A stretch of DNA of 64,000 bases, from contig NZ_PYGJ01000002.1 in the NCBI RefSeq assembly GCF_003014475.1, forward strand, positions 62,001 to 126,000, given 5' to 3'. This document shows positions 18,191 through 26,326 of this stretch, piece after piece. Below the pieces are notes generated by a model. It ran no database searches, was not told where the DNA came from, and worked only from the letters and a program-made list of their open reading frames with translations. The DNA comes from Shimia abyssi (GTDB lineage Bacteria; Pseudomonadota; Alphaproteobacteria; Rhodobacterales; Rhodobacteraceae). The position numbers and the translations under genes were made by a program. Within the stretch, counting starts at the first letter, position 1. Each line of letters opens with the position of its first letter.

Positions 18191-18796
18191 TCAGTTCCCT
18201 ATGGCCAAGCTGCGCGCGTGTTCCAGATCCTCTGGCGTGTTGATATTGAAAAACGCATCGTCATCAAAGGGCGCCGATGCCGCACCATGTTTGTCCGTCC
18301 AGAGCACGACCTTGCGCAGCCCATCCTCCAACGCTGCGTGTAAGTCCGCGCGCAGGTTCACCGGCCACAATCCAAAGGTAGGATGGCGGTTCATACGGCC
18401 CCCTTCCTGCGTTGCGGCCAAGGCAATTGGCGTGTTGGCGCCATTTGCCGCGCGCTGCAAACGGGCCACCAGATCAAGCGGAAAAAACGGCGTATCTGCC
18501 GCCGCCGTCACGATATACTCAAACCCCTGCCCGGCGGCATATTCCATGCCCGAAAGCACCCCTGCCAATGGACCCGGATAGCCCGGCAACGTGTCGCCGA
18601 CCACTGGCAGGCCGTATTCGGCGAACCGATCCGGGTTACCATTCGCGTTCAGGGCCAGCCGCTGAACCTGAGGACCAAGCCGATCAATCACCCGATCCAA
18701 CAGCGTGCGCCCTTCAAGAACCAAGGCCCCCTTGTCGCCGCCCCCCATGCGGCGCGCCTGACCGCCCGCCAGAATAACACCCATCACATTGTTCAT
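18191..18796 (-). CDS. mobA: Molybdenum cofactor guanylyltransferase MobA
   Basis: A 201-residue nucleotidyltransferase that adds GMP to Mo-molybdopterin to form MGD for DMSO-reductase-family enzymes such as formate dehydrogenase. The signature LAGGQARRMGGGDKG is at residues 9-23, and AAADTPFFPLDL carries the metal-binding Asp. Its ATG overlaps the fdhD stop by 4 bp. Adjacent fdhD implies the main client is a formate dehydrogenase outside the window. Confidence 0.94.
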   Translation of the reverse strand: MNNVMGVILAGGQARRMGGGDKGALVLEGRTLLDRVIDRLGPQVQRLALNANGNPDRFAEYGLPVVGDTLPGYPGPLAGVLSGMEYAAGQGFEYIVTAAADTPFFPLDLVARLQRAANGANTPIALAATQEGGRMNRHPTFGLWPVNLRADLHAALEDGLRKVVLWTDKHGAASAPFDDDAFFNINTPEDLEHARSLAIGN

Positions 18797-19677
18797 CGGC
18801 CCGCTCCCTTGCGTCGATGTTTACGGTCCTCTTCGGCCACGGCACTGGGGTCGACATCCCGCACCAGCCGCGCCTCTCCGCTCAGGCACACAAACCGTCG
18901 CCCGCGCATCCGACCGATCAGGGTCAGCCCCACCTGCTGCGCAATCTCAACGCCCCACGCAGTAAAGCCAGAGCGCGACGCAAGCACTGGAATGCCCATC
19001 AACGCCGTCTTGATCACCATCTCCGATGTCAACCGCCCTGTGGTATAGAGCATCTTGTCTCCGGGTCCTTCGCCCGCGTCAAACATCCACCCGGCGATTT
19101 TGTCTACCGCATTGTGCCGCCCGACATCCTCCATATAGACCAACGGCTTATCGCCGCGGCACAGCACCGTGCCATGGATCGCCCCAGCCTCTAGGTAGAG
19201 CGAGGGAGTGGTGTTGATCTTGTGCGCCAGCGCATAGAGGTCACTGGTGCGCACCTGCGCATTAGGCAGTTCAACCCCGTCCAACCCTTCCATCATATCG
19301 CCAAACACCGTGCCAACCGCACAGCCCGACGTGCGGGTCTTTTTCTTGAGCTTTTCCTCGTGGTTCGTCGCTGCCTTTGTGCGCACAACAACCACTTCCA
19401 GCTCTTCATCATAATCAACCCCGGTTACCCCATCCTCGGGCTTTAGCATTCCTTGATTAAGCAGGAACCCAAGGGCAAGGTATTCAGGGTAATCACCAAT
19501 TGTCATGGCAGTAACGATTTCCTGACTGTTCAGATAAATCGTCAGCGGGCGTTCTTCGACTACTGAAATCTCGATTGGCTGACCTTCGTGATCATGCCCC
19601 GTCACCGTCCGCGTTAACCGCGCAGCGCCCGGATTAGGTGCAATCAAATAGTCGCTGACATTTTCAGGTTTCGACAT
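18793..19677 (-). CDS. fdhD: Formate dehydrogenase accessory sulfurtransferase FdhD
   Basis: A 294-residue sulfur carrier that delivers sulfur from IscS to the Mo centre of formate dehydrogenase. Conserved stretches include EERPLTIYLN, EYLALGFLLNQG, the loop TSGCAVGTVFGD and EDVGRHNAVDKIAGW. The catalytic loop has one cysteine (C119) rather than the CxxC pair of the E. coli protein. The ATG is chosen for GAAGGGGCGA upstream; eight codons before it lack a site. First gene of the molybdenum cofactor operon. Confidence 0.93.
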   Translation of the reverse strand: MSKPENVSDYLIAPNPGAARLTRTVTGHDHEGQPIEISVVEERPLTIYLNSQEIVTAMTIGDYPEYLALGFLLNQGMLKPEDGVTGVDYDEELEVVVVRTKAATNHEEKLKKKTRTSGCAVGTVFGDMMEGLDGVELPNAQVRTSDLYALAHKINTTPSLYLEAGAIHGTVLCRGDKPLVYMEDVGRHNAVDKIAGWMFDAGEGPGDKMLYTTGRLTSEMVIKTALMGIPVLASRSGFTAWGVEIAQQVGLTLIGRMRGRRFVCLSGEARLVRDVDPSAVAEEDRKHRRKGAGR

Positions 19678-19807
19678 GATCGCCCCTTCCCAAACCCACA
19701 ATTCTTAGCGCAAGCTAAGCCTGATTCTGAGAAGTTACCACCAACGATTGCAACTTGAATGGCGCTGCGCTACGCGTTTGCGTCCGGGACATTTTTCGCG
19801 AGGGCCC

Positions 19808-20521
19808 ATGTCCACCAATTTTGACAAGTCCACATTCTGGCGCGGCTTTCGCGACGGTGTGCCGTTTATCTTTGTGGTCGGGCCGTTTGGCATGCTGTTT
19901 GGCGTTGTCGCAACCGAAGCTGGCCTGTCGATTTTTGAAACCATGTCATTCACCATTCTGGTGATCGCTGGCGCGGCTCAGTTCACGGCGATCCAGTTGA
20001 TGACCGAACAAGCGCCCACCATCGTGATTATCGCTTCTGCGCTGGCCGTAAACCTGCGTCTGGCGATGTATTCGGCCTCGATCACACCGCATCTCGGCGC
20101 CATGTCGCTGTGGCGCAGGGTGCTTGCGGCCTATTTCCTCGTCGATCAGAACTATGCGCTTTCCACGGCTAAGTTCGAGCAAAATCCTGATATGACGCCC
20201 GGACAAAAATTCTCATACTTCATGGGAGCAATCGCGCCCGTTGCGCCAAACTGGTATCTCGCAACTCTGGTCGGTGCCCTAATCGGCAAGACCATTCCCC
20301 CGGAACTGGCGCTGGATTTTGCGTTGCCGATCACTTTTCTAGCCATGCTCGGCCCAATGCTGCGCACATCTGCGCACCGCGCGGCGGCGCTGGTGGCCGT
20401 CGCGGTTTCACTCAGTTTTGCTTGGGTGCCGTTTAACCTCGGGCTGATCATCGCCGGGGTGGCTGGCATGATGACCGGGGCCCAGGTTGAACTCTGGCTG
20501 GAAAAACGGGGGCAGACATGA
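19808..20521 (+). CDS. azlC: AzlC-family branched-chain amino acid exporter, large subunit
   Basis: A 237-residue membrane protein with AzlC hallmarks: FWRGFRDGVPFIFVVGPFGM, then AGAAQFTAIQLM and NLRLAMYSASITPHL. AzlC with AzlD forms a two-component exporter of branched-chain amino acids or analogues. The start ATG is inside a longer open frame; it matches the family start and leaves room for a promoter divergent from fdhD. It overlaps azlD by 4 bp (ATGA). Confidence 0.92.
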   Translation: MSTNFDKSTFWRGFRDGVPFIFVVGPFGMLFGVVATEAGLSIFETMSFTILVIAGAAQFTAIQLMTEQAPTIVIIASALAVNLRLAMYSASITPHLGAMSLWRRVLAAYFLVDQNYALSTAKFEQNPDMTPGQKFSYFMGAIAPVAPNWYLATLVGALIGKTIPPELALDFALPITFLAMLGPMLRTSAHRAAALVAVAVSLSFAWVPFNLGLIIAGVAGMMTGAQVELWLEKRGQT

Positions 20522-20844
20522 GCGACACTACAACCCTCTGGATTGTCATCGTTGCGCTGGGGATCGGCAGCTTCGCACTGCGGTTCGTTTTCCTCGGCCT
20601 CGTTGGCGACCGGGCCATGCCGCCATGGGTGCTACGCCATCTGCGCTATACAGCCGTCGCCATTCTGCCCGCTCTCGTTGCCCCGCTCGTACTTTGGCCC
20701 GCAGCGACCAACGGTGCCCCGGATCCGTCTCGCATTGCGGCAGCAGCGGTCACGCTGGTACTTGGCATGTGGACTAAAAACATCTTTCTGAGCATCGGCG
20801 GCGGGCTGGCCACGCTATATGCCTGCCTGTACCTGATTGGCTGA
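20518..20844 (+). CDS. azlD: AzlD-family small subunit of branched-chain amino acid exporter
   Basis: A 108-residue membrane protein with about four hydrophobic segments, e.g. LWIVIVALGIGSFALRFVFL and the family-typical stretch WVLRHLRYTAVAILPALVAP. It is the partner of AzlC, translationally coupled through the ATGA overlap. Confidence 0.92.
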   Translation: MSDTTTLWIVIVALGIGSFALRFVFLGLVGDRAMPPWVLRHLRYTAVAILPALVAPLVLWPAATNGAPDPSRIAAAAVTLVLGMWTKNIFLSIGGGLATLYACLYLIG

Positions 20845-20850
20845 CACCAC

Positions 20851-21480
20851 TCAGTTATTCAGTTCATATTCCGGCACAAAATCTGCGAGCACATTCGATT
20901 TGTCGTCGTCGTCATACTCATAAAGCCGCTCATAGCTTGCGCCTTTTTTGGCGAAATACTCGGACAGCTTGACCGGATAATATGTCTGTTTGGCATCTTC
21001 AAACCCCGGAAGGCTCGCGATCAGGGCCGATGTTGTATAGGCGCATTGCGCTTCGGTGACCGGCCCGATTGTCTTCGATCTCTGCAAGGCCAGCTCAGCC
21101 ACAGCCGGGCTAACCTCCAACTTTTGCACCACGACATGATATGTCTCACGTGCGTGATAGCGGGTGTATTGGTCAACCAGATACGGCGTCATTCCGTAAA
21201 CAACATCGTTCTTGGCCGCGATACCCTCCGCGCGGAATGATCCCGCCGGGTCAAACGCAACCCGCTCACTGGCGCTAATCAACAGCGACGTGTGCGCCCC
21301 TGCACCAGACGAGTTCGATATCATTGTATAAAGTGTCAGGCTGGGTGGTCCGGCGGGCACATACCGCGCCCGCGCCACATCTTCATCCGGCGAATTGGTT
21401 TCAACCGGGTTGCGCACCGCACAGGCCGCAAGCGACGCCATTACAGCCATCGCCAAACACAGGCGCAGCACATTACGCAT
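20851..21480 (-). CDS. Predicted lipoprotein, unknown function
   Basis: A 209-residue protein with a lipoprotein signal (MRNVLRLCLAMAVMASLAA then Cys, lipobox LAAC). The mature region contains LTLYTMISNSSGAGAHTSLL and GMTPYLVDQYTRYHARETYH, and ends in an acidic tail (YEYDDDDKSN). The GAGAHTSLLI segment followed by a polar core is reminiscent of NlpC/P60-like papain-fold proteins, but I cannot confirm a catalytic Cys-His pair. The ATG has AGGAT upstream. It is convergent with azlD (6 bp apart). Confidence 0.7.
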   Translation of the reverse strand: MRNVLRLCLAMAVMASLAACAVRNPVETNSPDEDVARARYVPAGPPSLTLYTMISNSSGAGAHTSLLISASERVAFDPAGSFRAEGIAAKNDVVYGMTPYLVDQYTRYHARETYHVVVQKLEVSPAVAELALQRSKTIGPVTEAQCAYTTSALIASLPGFEDAKQTYYPVKLSEYFAKKGASYERLYEYDDDDKSNVLADFVPEYELNN

Positions 21481-21502
21481 CAGGGAAATCCTGTTTCGAA
21501 CC

Positions 21503-21637
21503 TTAGCCGTTGACCAATGCAATAAAGATCAGCGCGGCAATCGAAACGCCCGCGACCCAAGTTGAAGCCTTGATAAAGCCTTCAAAGGTTTTCTTTTGAA
21601 CTTCGATATCCATCGAGCCGTGCTTGTGTTCCGCCAT
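21503..21637 (-). CDS. aa3-type cytochrome c oxidase subunit IV (small)
   Basis: A 44-residue protein, MAEHKHGSMDIEVQKKTFEG followed by a single membrane helix ending VNG. This matches the short bacterial aa3-type oxidase subunit IV (PF07835-type) of Rhodobacter and Paracoccus: a charged N-terminus with xDIxxQxKTFxGF and one helix. It would sit in the inner membrane beside the catalytic subunits, which are encoded elsewhere. It is preceded by a GGAACG-like site and lies 23 bp upstream of the lipoprotein gene on the same strand. Confidence 0.88.
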   Translation of the reverse strand: MAEHKHGSMDIEVQKKTFEGFIKASTWVAGVSIAALIFIALVNG

Positions 21638-21728
21638 TGTCGCGTTCCTTCGTATCCAACTGTCAGCGATTTAACCTATTCGATCAGGCCTGTCACCACG
21701 ACAATCGCGCACAGTAACAGGCTTTTCT

Positions 21729-22193
21729 TCAGGCTTTGGTCAGGTCTTGGGCCAATCGGAACCCGATACGGTTCGGTTCGGCCGTTTCAATCTGTTTGGG
21801 CAATGCGCGCAACATCACGTTCAACTGGCTAATATGCTGTACCAGCTGGGTTTTCACACCGCTCGAATCGGTGCCATAGAACGTGACCAGATCAGGGTCG
21901 AAATACCCCATCCCCTCAATTCTCAGCGCGCCAGCGTGTCCACCCGTAAACCCCATGGCGACCTCATGCTCATTATCCAGCTGCTTTTCAAAGTTCTGGA
22001 TGTAAAGAATCAGCCGCTCATAGGCCCATTGCGCCTGGCTTTTCTCGGTCACGGGTGTCTGCGCAACCGCGTCGGGCACTTCGCAAGGGGCCACCTCAGG
22101 ATCGGCGTGTACCTCATGCCGACGCGGTATTGCTGCTGCTTCAACGGCCTCTGCCGTGGTTCTTATCTGATCCGCCTCTACGACCGTCGACAT
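21729..22193 (-). CDS. Conserved hypothetical protein (DUF6173-like)
   Basis: A 154-residue soluble protein. The N-terminal 50 residues are low-complexity and Ala/Glu/Pro-rich; the conserved core runs from QAQWAYERLILYIQNFEKQL through VAMGFTGGHAGALRIEGMGY to the stretch FYGTDSSGVKTQLVQHISQL. I recall this core from alphaproteobacterial proteins listed as DUF6173; no function is known to me. It follows the metallo-hydrolase gene by 13 bp on the same strand, so it probably belongs to that transcript. Confidence 0.65.
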   Translation of the reverse strand: MSTVVEADQIRTTAEAVEAAAIPRRHEVHADPEVAPCEVPDAVAQTPVTEKSQAQWAYERLILYIQNFEKQLDNEHEVAMGFTGGHAGALRIEGMGYFDPDLVTFYGTDSSGVKTQLVQHISQLNVMLRALPKQIETAEPNRIGFRLAQDLTKA

Positions 22194-22206
22194 ATGTACT
22201 CATCCC

Positions 22207-23247
22207 TTAATCAACGCTTTGCCAAACCCATGCGCCATCGTCGCGCAATGTGCGGCTTGCTTCACCAACATGGTAAAGGTGGTTGAGATGAGCAAGGGCC
22301 TCGACCAATGCTAAGCCATAAGCGCCCTTGTCGATGCTGCGCTTGAACAGCGGTGGGAAACACTCCCCTGCGGAGCGTGGCGTTTCAATGAACTCGCGCA
22401 GACGCGCCAATGCGCCATGGTGATTCTCGACCAATTGCCGCATCCGCACCGGCGCACCTGTAAACGGCAGCTTGTGCCCGCCCAGAACAAGCTGATCCGG
22501 TCTGGCAAACAACGCCAGCCGTTCACAGCTCTCAAGCCAATCGGCAACAGGGTCCGCTTCGGGCTCTGTCGCATAAACCCCAATGTTCGAGCTGATCGAC
22601 GGCAGAATCTGATCGCCCGACAACACCAGATTGTCGTCTTGGCTCCAAAGCGTCGCGTGTTCGGGCGCATGGCCATTGCCGATATGTACGTCCCAGTGCC
22701 GACCACCGGCCTGGATCACATCACCCTGCTTGATCCGCCTAAAGCCCAACGGCAACGGCGCGACAACGTCGGAAAAATTAAACGGACGCTCACTCTTGCG
22801 CTCGTTAAAAATCTCTTCGTCCATGCCGCACTTGCGATAAAAATCCAGCGTTTCCTGACGTGGGACCGCCTGTTCATCCAACTGCAACATGCGCGCGAAC
22901 AGCCACGCGGTACGCGTTGTCCACAGGCTCGCGCCAAAGTCTTCCTGCAGCCAACCAGCAAGACCAACATGGTCCGGATGGTGATGTGTCACGATCACAC
23001 GCGAAATTGGTTTCCCGCCCAACGGCCCGTCCATCAACCTGCGCCAGATCGCCCGGGTGCGCTTGCTGTCAAAACCGGTATCGATCACCGTCCAGCTGTC
23101 GCCGTCGTCCAGCGCATAAACATTCACGTGATCCAACGCCAGTGGCAGCGGCAGACGCATCCAAAGAACGCCTTCTGCCACTTCAATGGCCTCACCCTCG
23201 GCAGGTGGCATTTCCCATGGGTATCTGATCCCACTCACATCGCTCAC
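22207..23247 (-). CDS. MBL-fold metallo-hydrolase
   Basis: A 346-residue cytoplasmic protein with the metallo-beta-lactamase motif VIVTHHHPDHVGL near residue 83, GNGHAPEHATL, a bridging Asp (LSGDQILP) and a final His (LGGHKLPF). The C-terminal extension (from about 255) resembles the winged-helix tail of LACTB2-like hydrolases. The GTG start overlaps the acyl-CoA dehydrogenase stop (GTGA), so the two are co-translated; a thioester or related hydrolase acting with that dehydrogenase is a reasonable guess, not shown. Confidence 0.88.
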   Translation of the reverse strand: MSDVSGIRYPWEMPPAEGEAIEVAEGVLWMRLPLPLALDHVNVYALDDGDSWTVIDTGFDSKRTRAIWRRLMDGPLGGKPISRVIVTHHHPDHVGLAGWLQEDFGASLWTTRTAWLFARMLQLDEQAVPRQETLDFYRKCGMDEEIFNERKSERPFNFSDVVAPLPLGFRRIKQGDVIQAGGRHWDVHIGNGHAPEHATLWSQDDNLVLSGDQILPSISSNIGVYATEPEADPVADWLESCERLALFARPDQLVLGGHKLPFTGAPVRMRQLVENHHGALARLREFIETPRSAGECFPPLFKRSIDKGAYGLALVEALAHLNHLYHVGEASRTLRDDGAWVWQSVD

Positions 23248-24962
23248 ACTGCACCCAACTCTTCCGGGCTCAACGCGTACAAATCATTCGCCCCTTGCAC
23301 CGCATGGGCCAGACATCCGGCATGTTCTGGTAAAAGCCGCGTGATGTAAAACCGCGCCAACTTGCTGCGTGGGCCGTTCCCCTGTTCGGCAATTGCTGCG
23401 CGCAGATGGAAATACCCTCCCAACACACGCGCAAACCCTTTCAGAAACGGCACTGACCCGGCAAAGCGTTCATTCATCTCTTGTGTAACCATCCATTCAG
23501 TTGCCTCGCGGAGCGTTTCTGTGGCCTGCCAGACAGGTTCCGCCAAATCGGCCATATTGTCGCGCACCGATTCCGCGCATTCTTCGATCTCATCCAACAA
23601 GGCATAGGCCGCCTCGCCGCCATCCATCAGCTTGCGTCCAACAAGGTCCATCGACTGAATGCCGTTTGTACCCTCGTAAATCGCGGTCACACGCACGTCC
23701 CTTGCGTATTGGGCCGCGCCCGTTTCTTCGATGAACCCCATGCCACCATGTACCTGCACACCTGTCTCTGCGACCGCGATTCCAGTATCCGTACCAAAAG
23801 CTTTGGCAATGGGCGTGAGGAACGCAGCGCGCGCTTTCCAGTCCTTGTCGCCAGTGGCCGTACCCATGTCAATCGCAACGGCACAGGACATTTCGATGGC
23901 GCGTGCCGCATAAATTTCGGCCTTCATGGTCGTCAGCATCCGCCGCACGTCTGCGTGATCCATGATTGTACCGGTGCCGCCTTCAAACGGGCTGCGGCCT
24001 TGCTTGCGTTCCAGCGCATAGGCCAGCGCGTGTTGATAGGCCCCTTCGGCCGTACCAATCCCCTGTCCGCCAACACCCAGACGCGCGTTGTTCATCATGG
24101 TGAACATGGCGCGCATCCCATCATGCGCCGCGCCGATCAACCATCCGGTCGCACCGTCATATTGCATCACCGCCGTCGGAGACCCGTGCAGGCCCAGCTT
24201 ATGCTCAAGGCTCACCACTTTCAGGTTATTGGCGACACCCGGCGCGCCGGTATCATCTGGCAGAAACTTGGGCACCATGAACAGGCTGATCCCCTTGGTG
24301 CCGGGCGCGCCATCAGGCAATCGTGCCAGAACAAGGTGGCACACGTTTTCGGTGAAATCATTATCACCCCAGCTAATATAGATCTTCTGACCGGACACCG
24401 CATAGGTGCCATCGCCATTCGGCTCGGCTTTGCTGCGCAACGCACCCACATCCGACCCGGCGGCAGGCTCGGTCAGGTTCATGGTTCCCGACCATTCACC
24501 GCTGATCAGCTTGGGCAGGTACAGTGCCTTAATCTCATCACTCGAGTGATGTTCCAGCGCTTCGATCTGTCCCTGTGTCATCAATGGGTTAAGCTGGAGC
24601 GACAAACACGCCGCCGCCATCATCTCGTTCACTGCCGTGGTGATTGCATGGGGCAACCCCATGCCACCGAACTCCGCACCGGCGCTGGTGGAAATCCAAC
24701 CACCTTCGGCCACCTTCCGATACGCGTCACCAAATCCCGGCGAGGTACGCACAACACCGTTTTCCAGAACTGCGCCCTGCAAATCGCCATTACGCTGCAC
24801 TGGGTACATGACTTCCTCGCACATGCGCCCTGCTTCGGTCAGGATCGCGTCGACAACGTCACTGTCAGCATCAGCAAACCGCTCTGTCTCTGTCACCCGC
24901 GCAAAATCGATGACGTTTTCAAAAAGAAACTGGAACTCGGACACAGGTGCGCGAAAGGGCAT
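23244..24962 (-). CDS. Acyl-CoA dehydrogenase, DmdC-like subfamily
   Basis: A 572-residue FAD enzyme, longer than ordinary acyl-CoA dehydrogenases (about 380). It shows the FAD/substrate motif TMNLTEPAAGSDVGALR, the catalytic-base region ARDVRVTAIYEGTNGIQSMD and an extra C-terminal helical domain, features of the group that includes 3-methylmercaptopropionyl-CoA dehydrogenase (DmdC) in DMSP breakdown. Several paralogues of this group exist per Roseobacter genome, so DMSP specificity is not proven. ATG with GGAGAT upstream is preferred over an in-frame TTG four codons earlier. Electrons would go through ETF to the ETF-QO encoded in this window. Confidence 0.88.
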   Translation of the reverse strand: MPFRAPVSEFQFLFENVIDFARVTETERFADADSDVVDAILTEAGRMCEEVMYPVQRNGDLQGAVLENGVVRTSPGFGDAYRKVAEGGWISTSAGAEFGGMGLPHAITTAVNEMMAAACLSLQLNPLMTQGQIEALEHHSSDEIKALYLPKLISGEWSGTMNLTEPAAGSDVGALRSKAEPNGDGTYAVSGQKIYISWGDNDFTENVCHLVLARLPDGAPGTKGISLFMVPKFLPDDTGAPGVANNLKVVSLEHKLGLHGSPTAVMQYDGATGWLIGAAHDGMRAMFTMMNNARLGVGGQGIGTAEGAYQHALAYALERKQGRSPFEGGTGTIMDHADVRRMLTTMKAEIYAARAIEMSCAVAIDMGTATGDKDWKARAAFLTPIAKAFGTDTGIAVAETGVQVHGGMGFIEETGAAQYARDVRVTAIYEGTNGIQSMDLVGRKLMDGGEAAYALLDEIEECAESVRDNMADLAEPVWQATETLREATEWMVTQEMNERFAGSVPFLKGFARVLGGYFHLRAAIAEQGNGPRSKLARFYITRLLPEHAGCLAHAVQGANDLYALSPEELGAV

Positions 24963-25080
24963 GGTAATCTCCAATAGGCTTGGCTTTGCGTGCTGGCGCT
25001 TGTATGCAGCATTTCACCTTATGGTAAGGGGGCACCTGCCCCGAAAAAAGCGAAACGCCACGTCACAGGAGCCGCGCCCC

Positions 25081-26025
25081 GTGCAGACCCAAACGCTTGC
25101 CCCGGATACGGCAGGGCTTGAGATCGCCAGCGCATTGCTTGCCTCGGGTGGGCTGGTCGCGTTCCCAACCGAAACGGTCTACGGCCTTGGCGCAGACGCA
25201 ACCAATGACATGGCTGTGGCCCGCATATTCGAGGCCAAGGGCCGCCCGCGCTTCAATCCGTTGATCGTGCATGTTGACAGCGTGACGACGGCTAAAACCC
25301 TTGTGCAATGGACAGATACCGCCGACCGACTCGCTGCTGCATTCTGGCCCGGCCCTCTTACGCTGGTTCTGCCGCTCAAGGCCAATTCTCCGCTCTCTGC
25401 GCTGGTCACCGCCGACCTTCCGACGCTTGCTGTGCGCGTGCCCGAACACCCCACCGCCCGTGCCTTGCTCGCGCGATTTGGTGGCCCGGTTGCCGCGCCT
25501 TCGGCCAATCCCTCGGGGAAGATCAGCCCGACAACCGCCCAGCATGTTGCGGCTGGCCTAACAGGCCGTGTCGACGCCATCCTTGACGACGGCCCCTGTG
25601 ATGTAGGGGTGGAATCCACCATACTCGGCCTTTGGGAAACGCCCATCCTGTTGCGACAGGGCGGCTTGCCACAAGAGGCCATTGAAACCGCCGTGGGCGC
25701 ACCCTTAGCCACCCATCAGGCCGACGACAAGCTGACCGCCCCCGGCCAAATGCTGTCGCATTATGCCCCCGGCGCCAAAATGCGCCTCAACGCCAACAAA
25801 GTCGACGCAGGCGAGGCGTTGCTTGGCTTTGGCACCGTTGAAAATGCCACCCTAAACCTCAGCCCAGCCGGTGATCTGACCGAAGCGGCCGCCAACCTGT
25901 TTAAACATCTGCACGCGCTCGACGCGCAATCGCCCGGCACCATTGCTGTGTCACCCATCCCAAACCGCGGGCTGGGCCGCGCCATTAATGACCGGCTTGC
26001 ACGCGCCGCAGCGCCGCGCGACTAA
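25081..26025 (+). CDS. L-threonylcarbamoyladenylate synthase, Sua5 type
   Basis: A 314-residue enzyme that makes threonylcarbamoyl-AMP for t6A37 modification of tRNAs. The YrdC domain is clear (ASGGLVAFPTETVYGLGADA; KGRPRFNPLIVHV; APSANPSGKISPTTA), and the C-terminal Sua5 domain starts at APGQMLSHYAPGAKM, so it is the long Sua5 form rather than the short TsaC. I chose the GTG at 25081 because AGGAG lies 8 bp before it; the frame remains open far upstream but without similarity. It is divergent from the acyl-CoA dehydrogenase. Confidence 0.93.
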   Translation: MQTQTLAPDTAGLEIASALLASGGLVAFPTETVYGLGADATNDMAVARIFEAKGRPRFNPLIVHVDSVTTAKTLVQWTDTADRLAAAFWPGPLTLVLPLKANSPLSALVTADLPTLAVRVPEHPTARALLARFGGPVAAPSANPSGKISPTTAQHVAAGLTGRVDAILDDGPCDVGVESTILGLWETPILLRQGGLPQEAIETAVGAPLATHQADDKLTAPGQMLSHYAPGAKMRLNANKVDAGEALLGFGTVENATLNLSPAGDLTEAAANLFKHLHALDAQSPGTIAVSPIPNRGLGRAINDRLARAAAPRD

Positions 26026-26080
26026 ACAACCGTTTGTCGCGCCCCTTTCCGAGCGCCTCACGAGCGTCTAAATAGGCTTC

Positions 26081-26326
26081 ATGTCTCCGCTTGCCCATAT
26101 CGCGGCGCTGCCTGTGCGCGCCTACCGGCTGATTTTCAGCCCATGGGTTGGATTCAATTGCAGGTATCAACCCACTTGCTCGGCCTATGCACTGGAAGCG
26201 CTGGAAAAACATGGTGGCCTCAAGGGAACGTGGCTGACGATACGCCGCATCGGGCGCTGTCACCCGCTGGGCAGCAGCGGCTATGACCCTGTACCGCCCA
26301 AAACCACGCCATCAGAAAAAGACTAA
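26081..26326 (+). CDS. yidD: Membrane protein insertion efficiency factor YidD
   Basis: An 81-residue protein with the full YidD pattern: [20 protein letters not shown], then [15 protein letters not shown] and [16 protein letters not shown], including the three conserved cysteines. It is membrane-associated through an amphipathic helix and assists YidC-dependent insertion. It is usually next to rnpA and yidC; here rnpA is absent and yidC lies 5.7 kb downstream on the same strand. Its 3' end overlaps the convergent pentapeptide-repeat gene by 4 bp. Confidence 0.95.
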   Translation: MSPLAHIAALPVRAYRLIFSPWVGFNCRYQPTCSAYALEALEKHGGLKGTWLTIRRIGRCHPLGSSGYDPVPPKTTPSEKD

